The notes beneath the pieces were generated by a model. That model was given only the letters and a program-made list of their open reading frames with translations. It made no database searches and had not been told where the DNA came from. The position numbers and the translations under genes were made by a program. Shown here piece after piece: positions 16,481 to 24,912 of a stretch of 64,000 nucleotides of DNA (position 1 is the first letter of the stretch; each line of letters opens with the position of its first letter). This DNA comes from Bacteroidales bacterium (GTDB lineage Bacteria > Bacteroidota > Bacteroidia > Bacteroidales > Muribaculaceae): positions 231,739 to 295,738 of the forward strand of contig SUXI01000001.1 of NCBI GenBank assembly GCA_015060975.1, written 5' to 3'.

Positions 16481-17501
16481 CGCTGTTGTTTTTTGCTCCG
16501 ACAAGCATTCCGCAAGCCGCCATTATATCTTCTCCACGTGACGCTCTTATTGTAGCAGTGACACCTTGGGAATTTAGATGTTCCCGAAATGCTACAATAG
16601 CCGACTCGGATGTCGTTTTAAGTTCGACATCGGGTATGGAATGAAATCTGATAAGGTTTACTCTTGCATTGGTTCCTCGGAGAAGTCTCACAAGAGCGTC
16701 GGCATGGCGAGTATCGTCATTTAACCCTCGCCACACAATATATTCGACCGATAAGCGTCGTTGATGAGCGAAATCATAATTTTTAAGCAGATTGATTACA
16801 TCAACAATTGGGTATGCTCGTTCTACGGGCATTAGTTTGACACGTTCAGATGGGAATGGAGAATGGACACTAATAGCGATATGAACTTTAGTGACATCAA
16901 GCAATGTGCGCAGTTCTTTTATTTTACCTATAGAAGATACGGTGATGCGTTTAGGACTCCAAGCCAAACCCCATGGTGATGTGAGAATTTCGATAGCGTC
17001 GAGAACCGGTTGCAGATTGTCCATGGGTTCTCCCATACCCATAAATACTATGTTGGTGAGCTTGGTGCTTTCGGGTATTGACAATACTTGATTTATAATT
17101 CCTTGCGCTGAAAGATTGCCATGAAATCCTTGTTTCCCGGTCATGCAAAAATAACAATTCATTTTGCAACCGGCTTGAGACGAAACGCATAATGTGGCTC
17201 TTTCTTTGTCGGGAATATATACCGATTCTATATCATGCATTCCCACGCCTTTAAACAAGTATTTGACGGTGCCGTCAATTGAACGGGCTTCGGCTATAGG
17301 GACTTCTCGCCCTATTGTATATTGTTGGGAAAGTCGTTGGCGCGATTTTAGTGAAAGATTGGTCATTTCATCTATTGTAGTGACACGTTTTTCATATAAC
17401 CATTGAGCCATTTGCTTTGCGGCAAATGCAGGCATACCGCAATCGGCGGCAACCATTCTCAATCCTTCAAGAGTCAATCCTATCAAAGGCAACTTTTCCA
17501 T
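16473..17501 (-). CDS. rlmN: 23S rRNA A2503 / tRNA A37 C2-methyltransferase
   Basis: A 342-residue radical-SAM enzyme methylating A2503 of 23S rRNA. The cluster motif CxxxCxxC is C112-C116-C119 in GCKMNCYFCMTGKQG; GEPMDN is the SAM GGE-type motif; the methyl-carrying cysteine lies near the C-terminus in DIMAACGML. All catalytic elements are intact. It overlaps mnmD, forming a two-gene RNA-modification operon with a -7 box at 17532-17539. Confidence 0.95.
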   Translation of the reverse strand: MEKLPLIGLTLEGLRMVAADCGMPAFAAKQMAQWLYEKRVTTIDEMTNLSLKSRQRLSQQYTIGREVPIAEARSIDGTVKYLFKGVGMHDIESVYIPDKERATLCVSSQAGCKMNCYFCMTGKQGFHGNLSAQGIINQVLSIPESTKLTNIVFMGMGEPMDNLQPVLDAIEILTSPWGLAWSPKRITVSSIGKIKELRTLLDVTKVHIAISVHSPFPSERVKLMPVERAYPIVDVINLLKNYDFAHQRRLSVEYIVWRGLNDDTRHADALVRLLRGTNARVNLIRFHSIPDVELKTTSESAIVAFREHLNSQGVTATIRASRGEDIMAACGMLVGAKNNSDE

Positions 17502-17531
17502 ATCTTAGAAATAATTTTGTTGTTTTATTTA

Positions 17532-17539
17532 CAAAGATA
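17532..17539 (-). promoter_or_regulatory. -7 box of the rlmN-mnmD operon
   Basis: TATCTTTG on the minus strand, 31 bp upstream of the rlmN ATG. The rest of the 304-bp gap to 17805 shows only the divergent box at 17767. Confidence 0.6.
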
Positions 17540-17766
17540 GAGATTATCTCGGTAAAAATCCAACGAACAAAGGAAAACAATGTGGAATTACGGTTTTCAA
17601 ATCATTCCCCAAAGCGTGTTGAAAGTCTTATGCCAGCGACAAGAGAACAGAATCAAACTACTCATATTGTTAGGATGTAAAGTCCCGAAACACAGAATAC
17701 TATCATAATTCAATAGGCAAAAGGCATTTAAGACTGTTTGGTTACATTACAACCGAAAATCTTTTA

Positions 17767-17774
17767 TACCTTTG
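17767..17774 (+). promoter_or_regulatory. -7 box upstream of the small remnant ORF
   Basis: TACCTTTG fits TAnnTTTG, 31 bp upstream of the ATG at 17806, so the remnant may still be transcribed. Confidence 0.45.
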
Positions 17775-17805
17775 CAGTAGGTTTAAGCAATAGAGAGATA
17801 AGACT

Positions 17806-17994
17806 ATGAAGGATTTAACCGTTACAAGACCATTCAGCGAAGAAGATTACAATGAATTACTGCAACAGGCTGTAGCAGTTTTGCCGTGGAGCCATAATCT
17901 ACTCCTTATGAGTTACGATTTGTCTCCTGAGCATATCGTATTTTGCACCAATGATGGCAGTAGAACTATAGTTGATATTTCAACATCGGTTTAA
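17806..17994 (+). pseudogene. 62-codon remnant, possibly of a DUF1016/YhcG-type gene
   Basis: The short product contains EEDYNELLQQAVAVLPWSHN followed by LLLMSYD. The LPWSHNLLLM stretch resembles the conserved IPWSHN block of DUF1016 (YhcG/PDDEXK-type) proteins, which are normally over 300 residues; everything else of such a protein is missing. The frame ends where the convergent peptidase gene ends, at the left border of the accessory region. It may be the scar of a gene replaced by the 18-26 kb module, or an unrelated small protein. Similarity is by eye only. Confidence 0.35.
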
Positions 17995-18900
17995 CATTTT
18001 GAGTAGATATTTATAGTCTTTGTCTGATAGTTTTCCGTCTTCATTGTACTTTTCTAAAGTATCGCTGATTATTGATTTGTCGATAGCTTTGAGTCCTCCA
18101 CTTATTGACCGATCAACAACCGATTCGTTTTTTAGGTTGCAATGGTCAACTGAAATAGGTAGATCAATATTATGCCGTTGGCATTCTTCTAAAAATTTAA
18201 TGGTGTTTTGGTCATATATATTTTCAGAATTACCCTTAAATGCTACATTTATGTTGGAGTTGTTCGGTTGATACATTATTGGTGAATTGTGTTCAATGTC
18301 ATTTATTTCACTGAAGTTATCCAAACATTCATCAAAAGTCGGAGCCATATTATATTCAGCGTAATACTGTTGTGCAAAACGAACACCGGCTTCAATGGAC
18401 TCTACTCTTTCAACCCCTGCCGGATGTGTTTCTGATTCGGGTGTGTACATTAAGGAGTTTTCCATTTGTGACACATCAATACCATTCAATCCGGCTCGCA
18501 CACCAGCCATATAATCACAACATAACTCCTCTTGATGAGCGTCAAACTCAAGATGTCCCATTCCTTGCAACACACGATGAGTTCCCTCATGAGTCATTAC
18601 CAAATCCAAACCGTCCTTTCCGGATATTCCCATATCAAGCAACTGTTCTCGATTGAATATGAGAACATCATCTTGCAATGTAAAATCGTTGTTTGGATAT
18701 ATGCCTGTAGTCCAACCTTCCGAAACTATTGCCGGTTCTTCAATGTGAAAGAAATCACACGTTTCCTCCACAGATTGTGAAATCATCTCATCTGATAAAC
18801 CTTCACCGTATAATTGGCGTACATCATCAAACCAACTATCGGGGAATATATCCTGTAATGGTTGTAACGCATCTATATTTAGATTATCAAAGAAGTCCAT
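17980..18900 (-). CDS. HExxH zinc metallopeptidase-like protein (last gene of accessory operon)
   Basis: A 306-residue protein with no signal peptide. The active-site motif HEGTH (104-108, in DLVMTHEGTHRVLQG) is followed by EELCCDYMAG (124-132), which gives the third ligand in gluzincins, and a later THPAGVERVES, reminiscent of the HP..R segment after the active site of M48-like enzymes. Residues 170-306 are polar with no recognised domain. Without a signal peptide it should act in the cytoplasm or be recruited to the membrane by operon partners. It is the eighth gene of the run starting at 24894, 6 bp after the preceding gene. Family assignment beyond 'HExxH protease' is uncertain. Confidence 0.65.
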   Translation of the reverse strand: MDFFDNLNIDALQPLQDIFPDSWFDDVRQLYGEGLSDEMISQSVEETCDFFHIEEPAIVSEGWTTGIYPNNDFTLQDDVLIFNREQLLDMGISGKDGLDLVMTHEGTHRVLQGMGHLEFDAHQEELCCDYMAGVRAGLNGIDVSQMENSLMYTPESETHPAGVERVESIEAGVRFAQQYYAEYNMAPTFDECLDNFSEINDIEHNSPIMYQPNNSNINVAFKGNSENIYDQNTIKFLEECQRHNIDLPISVDHCNLKNESVVDRSISGGLKAIDKSIISDTLEKYNEDGKLSDKDYKYLLKMLNRC

Positions 18901-18906
18901 AATTGA

Positions 18907-20049
18907 TTATTTTCTACGAGAAAATATAAAGTAAGTCATATCTATATAGTCAGAATTGTTATAGGCAGCTGTAATTTCTACATAATAATTATATTTTTTG
19001 CATTTTTTTATTGCTCGTATGTGTCCATAACCCTTAACACAAGTAAATCCTAATTTTTCAAAAACACCTAAAAATTCAGTCCCCTTCATTCCCCAATAAC
19101 ACCCAATCTTATTATAGAACTGCGGAATGTTATTTTGTTTATTTTTTCCAATTATAACACAATCGGTAGATTTTCGATAATGAGTAGTGTGATTAAATAC
19201 TTCTAAATATTCTGACATTTGATTTCCTGCATTATCAGTATCATTTTCAAATACTTTTTCTAAGGTTTGTTTCTTCCGGTCTTGTTTGATTATTGCAAGA
19301 TATTCTTGGGTTTGCCATGAATATCCTTGAGAACTGCCATAGCTGCTTTTTGAGGATAACTGTTTGGGGCTTTTAGGGTGGACATTTTCTAATGATTTAT
19401 TCTTTTGTGGAGCTATTTTTGCATCATTCCTTAACTGAGGTCTATTTAATTTAGGTTGTTCTATTAATATAATAGCCGTTTTTTCGTTGTATTTTTTATA
19501 ATGACAAAACCTAATGCCTCCATATTTATTTTTAAGCATCTTGACAATTGAAGATTCATGAGTTACGGCATCATCATTGAATACAATCTCATCTATCTCA
19601 CGATACAAATCATCACGTTGAAGTTTGTGTAAGATTTTACGTTGCAAGTCTTCAACTGAATCCTCATACAGCCCCTCTAAATCAATTGTGACAATTGCTG
19701 GTTCACCATGAGAAAAATTCTTGTCGTATATCGAGTTATACTTTTCACTGTAACGCAACCAATGAATGTAGCCACTTGGAAGAGTAAGATCAAATTTACC
19801 CTCACAATCTTCGCTAAATAGGATGTTTTTCAACTCATTCCATTGAGCGATTATTTGCCTATAATCTTCCTTATTGTCTTTGGTATTGAAATCTGCAATA
19901 AGAGCATTTTCGTTCTCTACATTACAGTCCTTAGCAATCTTCTCTCCAAGATAGAAGAAAAAATCGCTATCCAAATCATGCTTTAGAACTTCAAGGTCTT
20001 CATTCGATTGGATTTTTTCGTTATTAATGTTTATATATAGGGTTTTCAT
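18907..20049 (-). CDS. Unknown 380-residue protein of the accessory operon
   Basis: Not recognised. The sequence shows an N-terminal globular part (MKTLYININNEKIQSNEDLE; GEKIAKDCNVEN), a middle basic, Ser/Lys/Pro-rich linker (about residues 210-245: KIAPQKNKSLENVHPKSPKQ) and a C-terminal region with aromatic-rich strands (IGCYWGMKGTEFLGVFEKLG; CKKYNYYVEITAAY). No signal peptide or membrane span. Layout suggests two folded domains joined by a flexible linker, perhaps an adaptor. It lies between a membrane protein (23-bp gap) and the metallopeptidase gene (6-bp gap), so it probably works with them. Confidence 0.6.
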   Translation of the reverse strand: MKTLYININNEKIQSNEDLEVLKHDLDSDFFFYLGEKIAKDCNVENENALIADFNTKDNKEDYRQIIAQWNELKNILFSEDCEGKFDLTLPSGYIHWLRYSEKYNSIYDKNFSHGEPAIVTIDLEGLYEDSVEDLQRKILHKLQRDDLYREIDEIVFNDDAVTHESSIVKMLKNKYGGIRFCHYKKYNEKTAIILIEQPKLNRPQLRNDAKIAPQKNKSLENVHPKSPKQLSSKSSYGSSQGYSWQTQEYLAIIKQDRKKQTLEKVFENDTDNAGNQMSEYLEVFNHTTHYRKSTDCVIIGKNKQNNIPQFYNKIGCYWGMKGTEFLGVFEKLGFTCVKGYGHIRAIKKCKKYNYYVEITAAYNNSDYIDMTYFIFSRRK

Positions 20050-20072
20050 ATTTGTAACATTTTAGAAGATGG

Positions 20073-20591
20073 TTAATTGCAACCGCATTTACAGCTGTTG
20101 TGTATGATATAATTTTCTAAAAAGATCCAGAAAGCAAAAATAACCATAACGACATGGAATACAATCCATAGGATATGATGTCTAAGAGCTGAAGGATGGT
20201 AGTTTAGACGAAATTTTTCGTCGGGAGATTTGTAATTTGAAGCTTTGGTTGTGCATTCTTGTAATATAGGTACTTTTAATTCATTGTCAATTTGCATTCT
20301 GAGAATACAACCGCGATTGTAATATAAATTAGCCCTTTCGGTATAAGACATTGTAAATAGTAGCCCAAAAATGGAGCAAAATAAGAAAACAATGCAAATG
20401 TAATTAATGTTGAAGTCTTTATGCTCAGAGGCAATAATAGTCCCTAAGATTGCATAAATCGAAGTAAATAAAAGAGCCATTTTTAGTCTCATTGTTTCAT
20501 GATGTTGCCGACGTTGCTGGCTTTGTTGATACATCATTATTAATACTGATAGGGTGTCAGTTTTGTGTGATTCTGAGGTTTGCTTTTCCAT
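20073..20591 (-). CDS. Multi-span membrane protein of the accessory operon
   Basis: A 172-residue protein with a polar N-terminus (MYQQSQQRRQHHETMRLKM), a hairpin of two hydrophobic spans (MALLFTSIYAILGTIIA; YICIVFLFCSIFGLLFTM), a cytoplasmic helical loop, a third span near the C-terminus (ILWIVFHVVMVIFAFWIFLE) and a cysteine-containing tail (SCKCGCN). The two-span-plus-loop outline recalls small membrane effector modules found in conflict systems, but I cannot assign a family. It starts 3 bp after the coiled-coil gene. Confidence 0.6.
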   Translation of the reverse strand: MEKQTSESHKTDTLSVLIMMYQQSQQRRQHHETMRLKMALLFTSIYAILGTIIASEHKDFNINYICIVFLFCSIFGLLFTMSYTERANLYYNRGCILRMQIDNELKVPILQECTTKASNYKSPDEKFRLNYHPSALRHHILWIVFHVVMVIFAFWIFLENYIIHNSCKCGCN

Positions 20592-20594
20592 GAT

Positions 20595-22334
20595 TTATAA
20601 TCGGTTTAAATGTTTCTTTAATTTTCGATGTTTGGGGTCTTCAATCTGTGGCAAAAGTCGCTCAAAAAATGGCTTATCCTTAGCACTCATTTCATAAATA
20701 CAAGTTTCCCAAACTTTTTCAAAATCATTATGCTCAAAGTTGAAATTCTCTTTACAATATTTACGTATGAGGTATTCTAATTCTTCTTTTGAGTTTTCAC
20801 CACTCTGTAATTCTAAATCGAATCGAACTTTACCGATTTGCTGCTCTCGGATGTTTACCAAAAGCTTTCTTTCATCTGGTGAGAGAAGATAATTTTCCTC
20901 GTTACGCAGGTGGATAAAGATTCTCTCATAACTTTTGTATAATAACTTGCGTAATTCCTCATTGCTATAGAGTTGAGGGAAATGTTCCTTCATCAACTCA
21001 GGGAATATCGGGTCTGTGTCAGTTGAACGCAAGTGGTGAATATCGGTTAATGACGCCAATGTCATTCCAATCTGAGCAGAAAGAGCATCCGATAATAAAG
21101 CCAAATCCTGTACAGGCTCAATCTTGAATATATTGTAAATGCCGAATGCATCAATCTCATTCATTTTTTCTTTATTACCGATACGCTCATCAATACGCAA
21201 CGATTCATAGAGCTTTATATTTCGCTCTAAAATTCGTTGCTGCATAAAGAATGGAGTCTTCTCTGTTTCTGCGATGTCGGCTTTTGCCAAATCATTCAAT
21301 ACTCCCAAAGCTGTTTTTGAGCGTTCATAAACCGAATACGCAAGAATAGCATCAATATTAATATTGAAATTTAACTCTGTACGAACATGCTCGGTAGAGG
21401 TATAGCCCAGTCCCCAAGAAGATACCATAATACGGAAATTGTTTCCATCAAATCTTGGTTCAAGAACAACGCATGGCATATCTCGCAAGAAGAAATGAAG
21501 TGTTTCACTCGCATGCATTCCCGGACTATATTTATCGTTCCATGCTGTAGGATAAAAAATAACAGGGCGTTTACTTCTTCTGTTGTAATGTGCTGTAAAG
21601 AAACTTTCCAGACGCTGATAGGTGGTATCCCAAATCTGTTTGCTAAGTATTTCTCGATTCTTTATCTTTGAATCAACATAAACAGGAGCCACAAAGACAT
21701 TCAAAGCCTCAGGATTCTCTGCGTAGTTCATCACATCGCTTGCCACATCAGCCATATTACAATTTTCACCTACGGTAAATCGTAATAAAGATGCAAGTGA
21801 ATGAGGACGATTCTTCAACAATACAAGTGGCGAAATATTCAATGGGAAATTCTTTAGAGCATCTTGAACCATACGGTCCTGTAATAGATTCTGAGCATTC
21901 TCACGAGCGACAAGAATCTGTGTCTCTCGCATAGCCATTGCATTGAAACGTGCGATTTCTCGGCTATTCTTGATGTTCATCTCATTAAGAGCAATGGTTA
22001 ATTTTGCTCTTTGCTCCTCCAACTGTTTTTGGACTTGCAAACGGCGCATTTCTATACGCTCTTGAAATGCCATTCTATTTGCCTCCATCTCCATCTGGAA
22101 GTGACGCTGTTCTGCATCCCTCTGCCTTTGAAATGCCTGCTGTTGAGCATCGCGCTCAATTTGAAATAATTGATTCTCTTTTTGCTGACGCTTTTGAAAT
22201 TCTTGTAATCTATCATCACGCTCTTTTTGTGCCTTGAACTGTGGTTGATATTTTGTGGGCACAACATAGTCTATTACTTTGTTTAGAATCATTGCACCAC
22301 CAAATGTTCCTAATAAAATTTCTGTTAATGGCAT
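20595..22334 (-). CDS. Membrane-anchored coiled-coil protein of the accessory operon
   Basis: A 579-residue protein. Residues 4-24 are a short hydrophobic segment (LTEILLGTFGGAMILNKVI), followed by a long, highly charged coiled coil (about 35-160) very rich in Gln, Glu and Arg (FQKRQQKENQLFQIERDAQQ), then a 400-residue globular part with no recognised motif. The outline resembles a stomatin- or sensor-like scaffold tethered to the membrane; this is inference. It begins 4 bp after the acidic anti-sigma-like gene and is followed 3 bp later by another membrane protein, so a membrane complex is plausible. Confidence 0.6.
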   Translation of the reverse strand: MPLTEILLGTFGGAMILNKVIDYVVPTKYQPQFKAQKERDDRLQEFQKRQQKENQLFQIERDAQQQAFQRQRDAEQRHFQMEMEANRMAFQERIEMRRLQVQKQLEEQRAKLTIALNEMNIKNSREIARFNAMAMRETQILVARENAQNLLQDRMVQDALKNFPLNISPLVLLKNRPHSLASLLRFTVGENCNMADVASDVMNYAENPEALNVFVAPVYVDSKIKNREILSKQIWDTTYQRLESFFTAHYNRRSKRPVIFYPTAWNDKYSPGMHASETLHFFLRDMPCVVLEPRFDGNNFRIMVSSWGLGYTSTEHVRTELNFNINIDAILAYSVYERSKTALGVLNDLAKADIAETEKTPFFMQQRILERNIKLYESLRIDERIGNKEKMNEIDAFGIYNIFKIEPVQDLALLSDALSAQIGMTLASLTDIHHLRSTDTDPIFPELMKEHFPQLYSNEELRKLLYKSYERIFIHLRNEENYLLSPDERKLLVNIREQQIGKVRFDLELQSGENSKEELEYLIRKYCKENFNFEHNDFEKVWETCIYEMSAKDKPFFERLLPQIEDPKHRKLKKHLNRL

Positions 22335-22338
22335 AGTA

Positions 22339-22707
22339 TTATTCTTCTAAAGTGTTATCAAACATGTTATCTATATCATTATTGTAGTTATCTCTATCAA
22401 ATTCGGTATCAAATGAATCAAATTGAGATAAACTATCATTATATTCGGGAATGGTCAGCAATGGAGCAGATGTTATATCCATACCATTGTTCCAATCTAT
22501 GTAATTATCCATAGGATTCATAATCAAGTTATCATTGCCCATAGTTAATCCTAAATGATTAATATCATTGACTATGTCGATGACTTCGGACAACATTGAG
22601 TCACTACCCATTTGGCTTTGAATCAATGAACATTCTTCCATATTGGCGTTGCCATCAAGGTAAGCAGCCAACATCTCATCAGAAATGTTATCGTTCCAAT
22701 CAATCAT
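22339..22707 (-). CDS. Acidic anti-sigma-factor-like protein
   Basis: A 122-residue, strongly acidic protein. Its N-terminus (ISDEMLAAYLDGNANMEE) has the look of Bacteroidetes proteins encoded right after ECF sigma genes, where a short helical domain binds the sigma factor. The H-x3-C-x2-C zinc motif of classic ZAS anti-sigma factors is missing, and no membrane span follows; instead the C-terminal 70 residues are Asn/Asp-rich and probably disordered. It overlaps the sigma gene by 8 bp. Role as a soluble regulator of that sigma factor is inferred. Confidence 0.5.
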   Translation of the reverse strand: MIDWNDNISDEMLAAYLDGNANMEECSLIQSQMGSDSMLSEVIDIVNDINHLGLTMGNDNLIMNPMDNYIDWNNGMDITSAPLLTIPEYNDSLSQFDSFDTEFDRDNYNNDIDNMFDNTLEE

Positions 22708-23269
22708 AATAATCCTCCTTTCTGCCCATCAACATTCGTAGTTGCAATAACGCACGACGATGGATGTTATATAGGTTATCAACTGTAACATTCATTTGCT
22801 CTGCTAATAAATCTGGACGCATCTCCTGTATATCAAGCATCTCAATTACTTGACGATAGCGTTGGTTCTGCATCTTACTCAAGGCATCGTGAATATCAAT
22901 TCTTCGCTCTATACAGAAATTGGGATTAAATCCATAGTCTGTTTTTCCGTTTAGAGCCTGTGACGTTTCTGATTCTATCAGTATTTCTCTCTTTTTCTGA
23001 AAATATCGCACAGCAACAACACTTGTCCATGTTGTCAATTTACTACGATAATCGAATTGTTTGATTTTATGCCAATCGTTCGCTTGTAAATAAATATATA
23101 ATTCACTGATCAGAGTATTCTCATCTATCTGATAATCAAAAACGCTCTGAATGATATACGCGAACAACGATCTGCATTTCTTGAAAAAGAAATACTCAAT
23201 CATCGAATGGTCATTGTTTACGATGCCATTAATGATTTGTTCGTCGGTATATTGTTTTAAATCCTTCAT
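22700..23269 (-). CDS. ECF-type RNA polymerase sigma factor
   Basis: A 189-residue sigma-70 family protein of the extracytoplasmic-function class. Region 2 spans about 10-95 (EQIINGIVNNDHSMIEYFF ... FDYRSKLTTWTSVVAVRYFQKK, where the W-x-x-V-A-x-R-Y block reads the -10 element). After a linker, region 4 (LSKMQNQRYRQVIEMLDIQE ... LAEQMNVTVDNLYNIHRRAL) holds the helix-turn-helix. It sits inside the accessory operon, 6 bp after the GH13 gene and overlapping the acidic protein gene, so the operon may feed back on itself or drive other targets. Confidence 0.82.
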   Translation of the reverse strand: MKDLKQYTDEQIINGIVNNDHSMIEYFFFKKCRSLFAYIIQSVFDYQIDENTLISELYIYLQANDWHKIKQFDYRSKLTTWTSVVAVRYFQKKREILIESETSQALNGKTDYGFNPNFCIERRIDIHDALSKMQNQRYRQVIEMLDIQEMRPDLLAEQMNVTVDNLYNIHRRALLQLRMLMGRKEDYYD

Positions 23270-23275
23270 CTTCTA

Positions 23276-24325
23276 TTAATCCCAAATCATAGGTTTTCGC
23301 ACTTGCTCGTCTCCATATGGCATTTGATGAATATCCGTTTCGTTTGACATCTCCTTCTCTGTTCCGTAATATGTAAGAAAAGGTTTATGCCACTGCTTGG
23401 TATAATTGATGGCTTGTTGCAATAGTTTTTTATTCCCATTGCATTCAAAGAGAAAACGATTCAAATCATGATTATCCAAGAATAGCCACAACTGAAAATC
23501 CGATGGATAATTAGCGAAGTGTTTTACAATGGAGCGTTTAAGTTTAGTATTACCGTCTATTCCTTTATTGGTTTTCACGGCATTGCATATCAATTCTTGA
23601 TAACGAAAATCGAAAACACCATCTAATATCCCGATATATTCCATTTGACGAGCCTCTTGTGCAGAATATCGCAACTTATTCCAAAAATATCGGAATGGAT
23701 TTTGAGGTTTGAAATCCATTTTGCCCCATACCTCACCAATAATCTGGACATTTGGATATTGTTTCTTCAATGCAGCATTAAATGTTCTCCAGAATTTGTA
23801 TGTCGGGCCTGTTGCATGATCCAAACGAATTGCATCAAATCCTACTTCGCACAGTTTTAATCCTCTTTCGATAAAGAATTGTTGAACTTCTACATTATCC
23901 GTATTAAACATTGGCAAGAAATCCAGATTGGCAAAGCCTTTTACCTTTCCTTTACTATCAAATAAGAACCAATCCTTATGTTTCCCATCAGAATATAGCG
24001 AATTGGAAATATGACAATGATTAGGAACAAAATCTGTAACAATTATCATATTGCGTTTATGAACCTCTTGAATAAGTCTCTTTACATCGTCCCAAGTTCC
24101 GAAATGAGGATCAACCTTATCGTAATCTGTAATATGATATCCATGATACTCATTCGTCTGGTAGAATGGAGTGAGCATTATTCCATTCATACCAAGCCCT
24201 TGAATGTAATCAAGTTTCTCGATTACACCTTTAATGTTTCCTCCATTAAACTTGCGCTCTTTAAATTCGGCATTAGTTGGATAGAAACGGTCGATCATTA
24301 TGTGGTAAATTAATTTTGTATCCAT
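23276..24325 (-). CDS. Barrel-only GH13 alpha-amylase-like enzyme in accessory operon
   Basis: A 349-residue cytoplasmic GH13 protein without signal peptide. The catalytic residues are intact: region I VTDFVPNHCH (97-105), nucleophile D169 in FDAIRLDHA, acid/base E198 in IIGEVWG, and D287 in FLDNHDLNR. The chain stops right after RKPMIWD, where other alpha-amylases begin the beta-sandwich domain C, so this is a catalytic barrel alone, about 100 residues shorter than usual. It overlaps the upstream membrane-protein gene by 16 bp and precedes the sigma factor by 6 bp. Substrate unknown; glycogen, malto-oligosaccharide or trehalose-type chemistry are possible. A glycosidase inside a sigma/protease operon is unexpected. 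Confidence 0.8.
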   Translation of the reverse strand: MDTKLIYHIMIDRFYPTNAEFKERKFNGGNIKGVIEKLDYIQGLGMNGIMLTPFYQTNEYHGYHITDYDKVDPHFGTWDDVKRLIQEVHKRNMIIVTDFVPNHCHISNSLYSDGKHKDWFLFDSKGKVKGFANLDFLPMFNTDNVEVQQFFIERGLKLCEVGFDAIRLDHATGPTYKFWRTFNAALKKQYPNVQIIGEVWGKMDFKPQNPFRYFWNKLRYSAQEARQMEYIGILDGVFDFRYQELICNAVKTNKGIDGNTKLKRSIVKHFANYPSDFQLWLFLDNHDLNRFLFECNGNKKLLQQAINYTKQWHKPFLTYYGTEKEMSNETDIHQMPYGDEQVRKPMIWD

Positions 24326-24894
24326 AAGAAAATAATCCCGATTATACTAACAAACCATAAAACGACAAAAATTATAGGTATCCATTGAAATGGCATTAGA
24401 AAGTCCAATTTATTCCTTTTCTTATCACAACATTTAAGGCAATCATCCTCTTTATACATCATCTTGTTAACCTTTTTCTCCCAATCCATTGCCCCAATAA
24501 TATTATCCTTTGCACCTTTATCTATTATCCCCTTTGTTATCAACGAAATAGGAGGGAAGTCTTGTATTTTTTGAGCGTTTTCAATGAGAAATAAATTCCA
24601 ACAAGCTAACGCCATTTTAATGGACCTTTCACTTCTCCATGCAGCATGTAAAAATGATACAGATGTTATAAAACCAAGAGAAACTATTGATATAAGTATT
24701 ACATAAGTAGCATTTGTAGAAAGCATTAAATCTTTTTGATGCACTAATGAATTGATAAAAGCATTTACTAACAGCCCTTGAATTGCTATAAACCAATTGC
24801 TTCGAGAGTTTCTTACTTCGTCCTCATTTTTAATCATTTCTCTAATGATTCTGTGATAATCATTCTTGTCGTTTACGCTCATCATAATAGTCAA
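24310..24894 (-). CDS. Multi-span membrane protein, first gene of the accessory operon
   Basis: A 194-residue protein with a soluble N-terminus followed by hydrophobic spans (NWFIAIQGLLVNAFINSL; YVILISIVSLGFITSVSFLHA) and a strongly hydrophobic C-terminal span (WIPIIFVVLWFVSIIGIIFLW); the loop before it has EDDCLKCCDKK, a possible metal site. The E..R..W....Q.LL.A pattern before span 1 is common in small uncharacterised membrane proteins. In-frame ATGs at 24885, 24882 and 24879 are alternative starts. Its ATG lies 18 bp downstream of the inverted-repeat-bounded segment, so it is the first gene to be read if that segment is turned round. Confidence 0.6.
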   Translation of the reverse strand: MTIMMSVNDKNDYHRIIREMIKNEDEVRNSRSNWFIAIQGLLVNAFINSLVHQKDLMLSTNATYVILISIVSLGFITSVSFLHAAWRSERSIKMALACWNLFLIENAQKIQDFPPISLITKGIIDKGAKDNIIGAMDWEKKVNKMMYKEDDCLKCCDKKRNKLDFLMPFQWIPIIFVVLWFVSIIGIIFLWIQN

Positions 24895-24912
24895 TTCTTT
24901 AGTTTACTAGTA

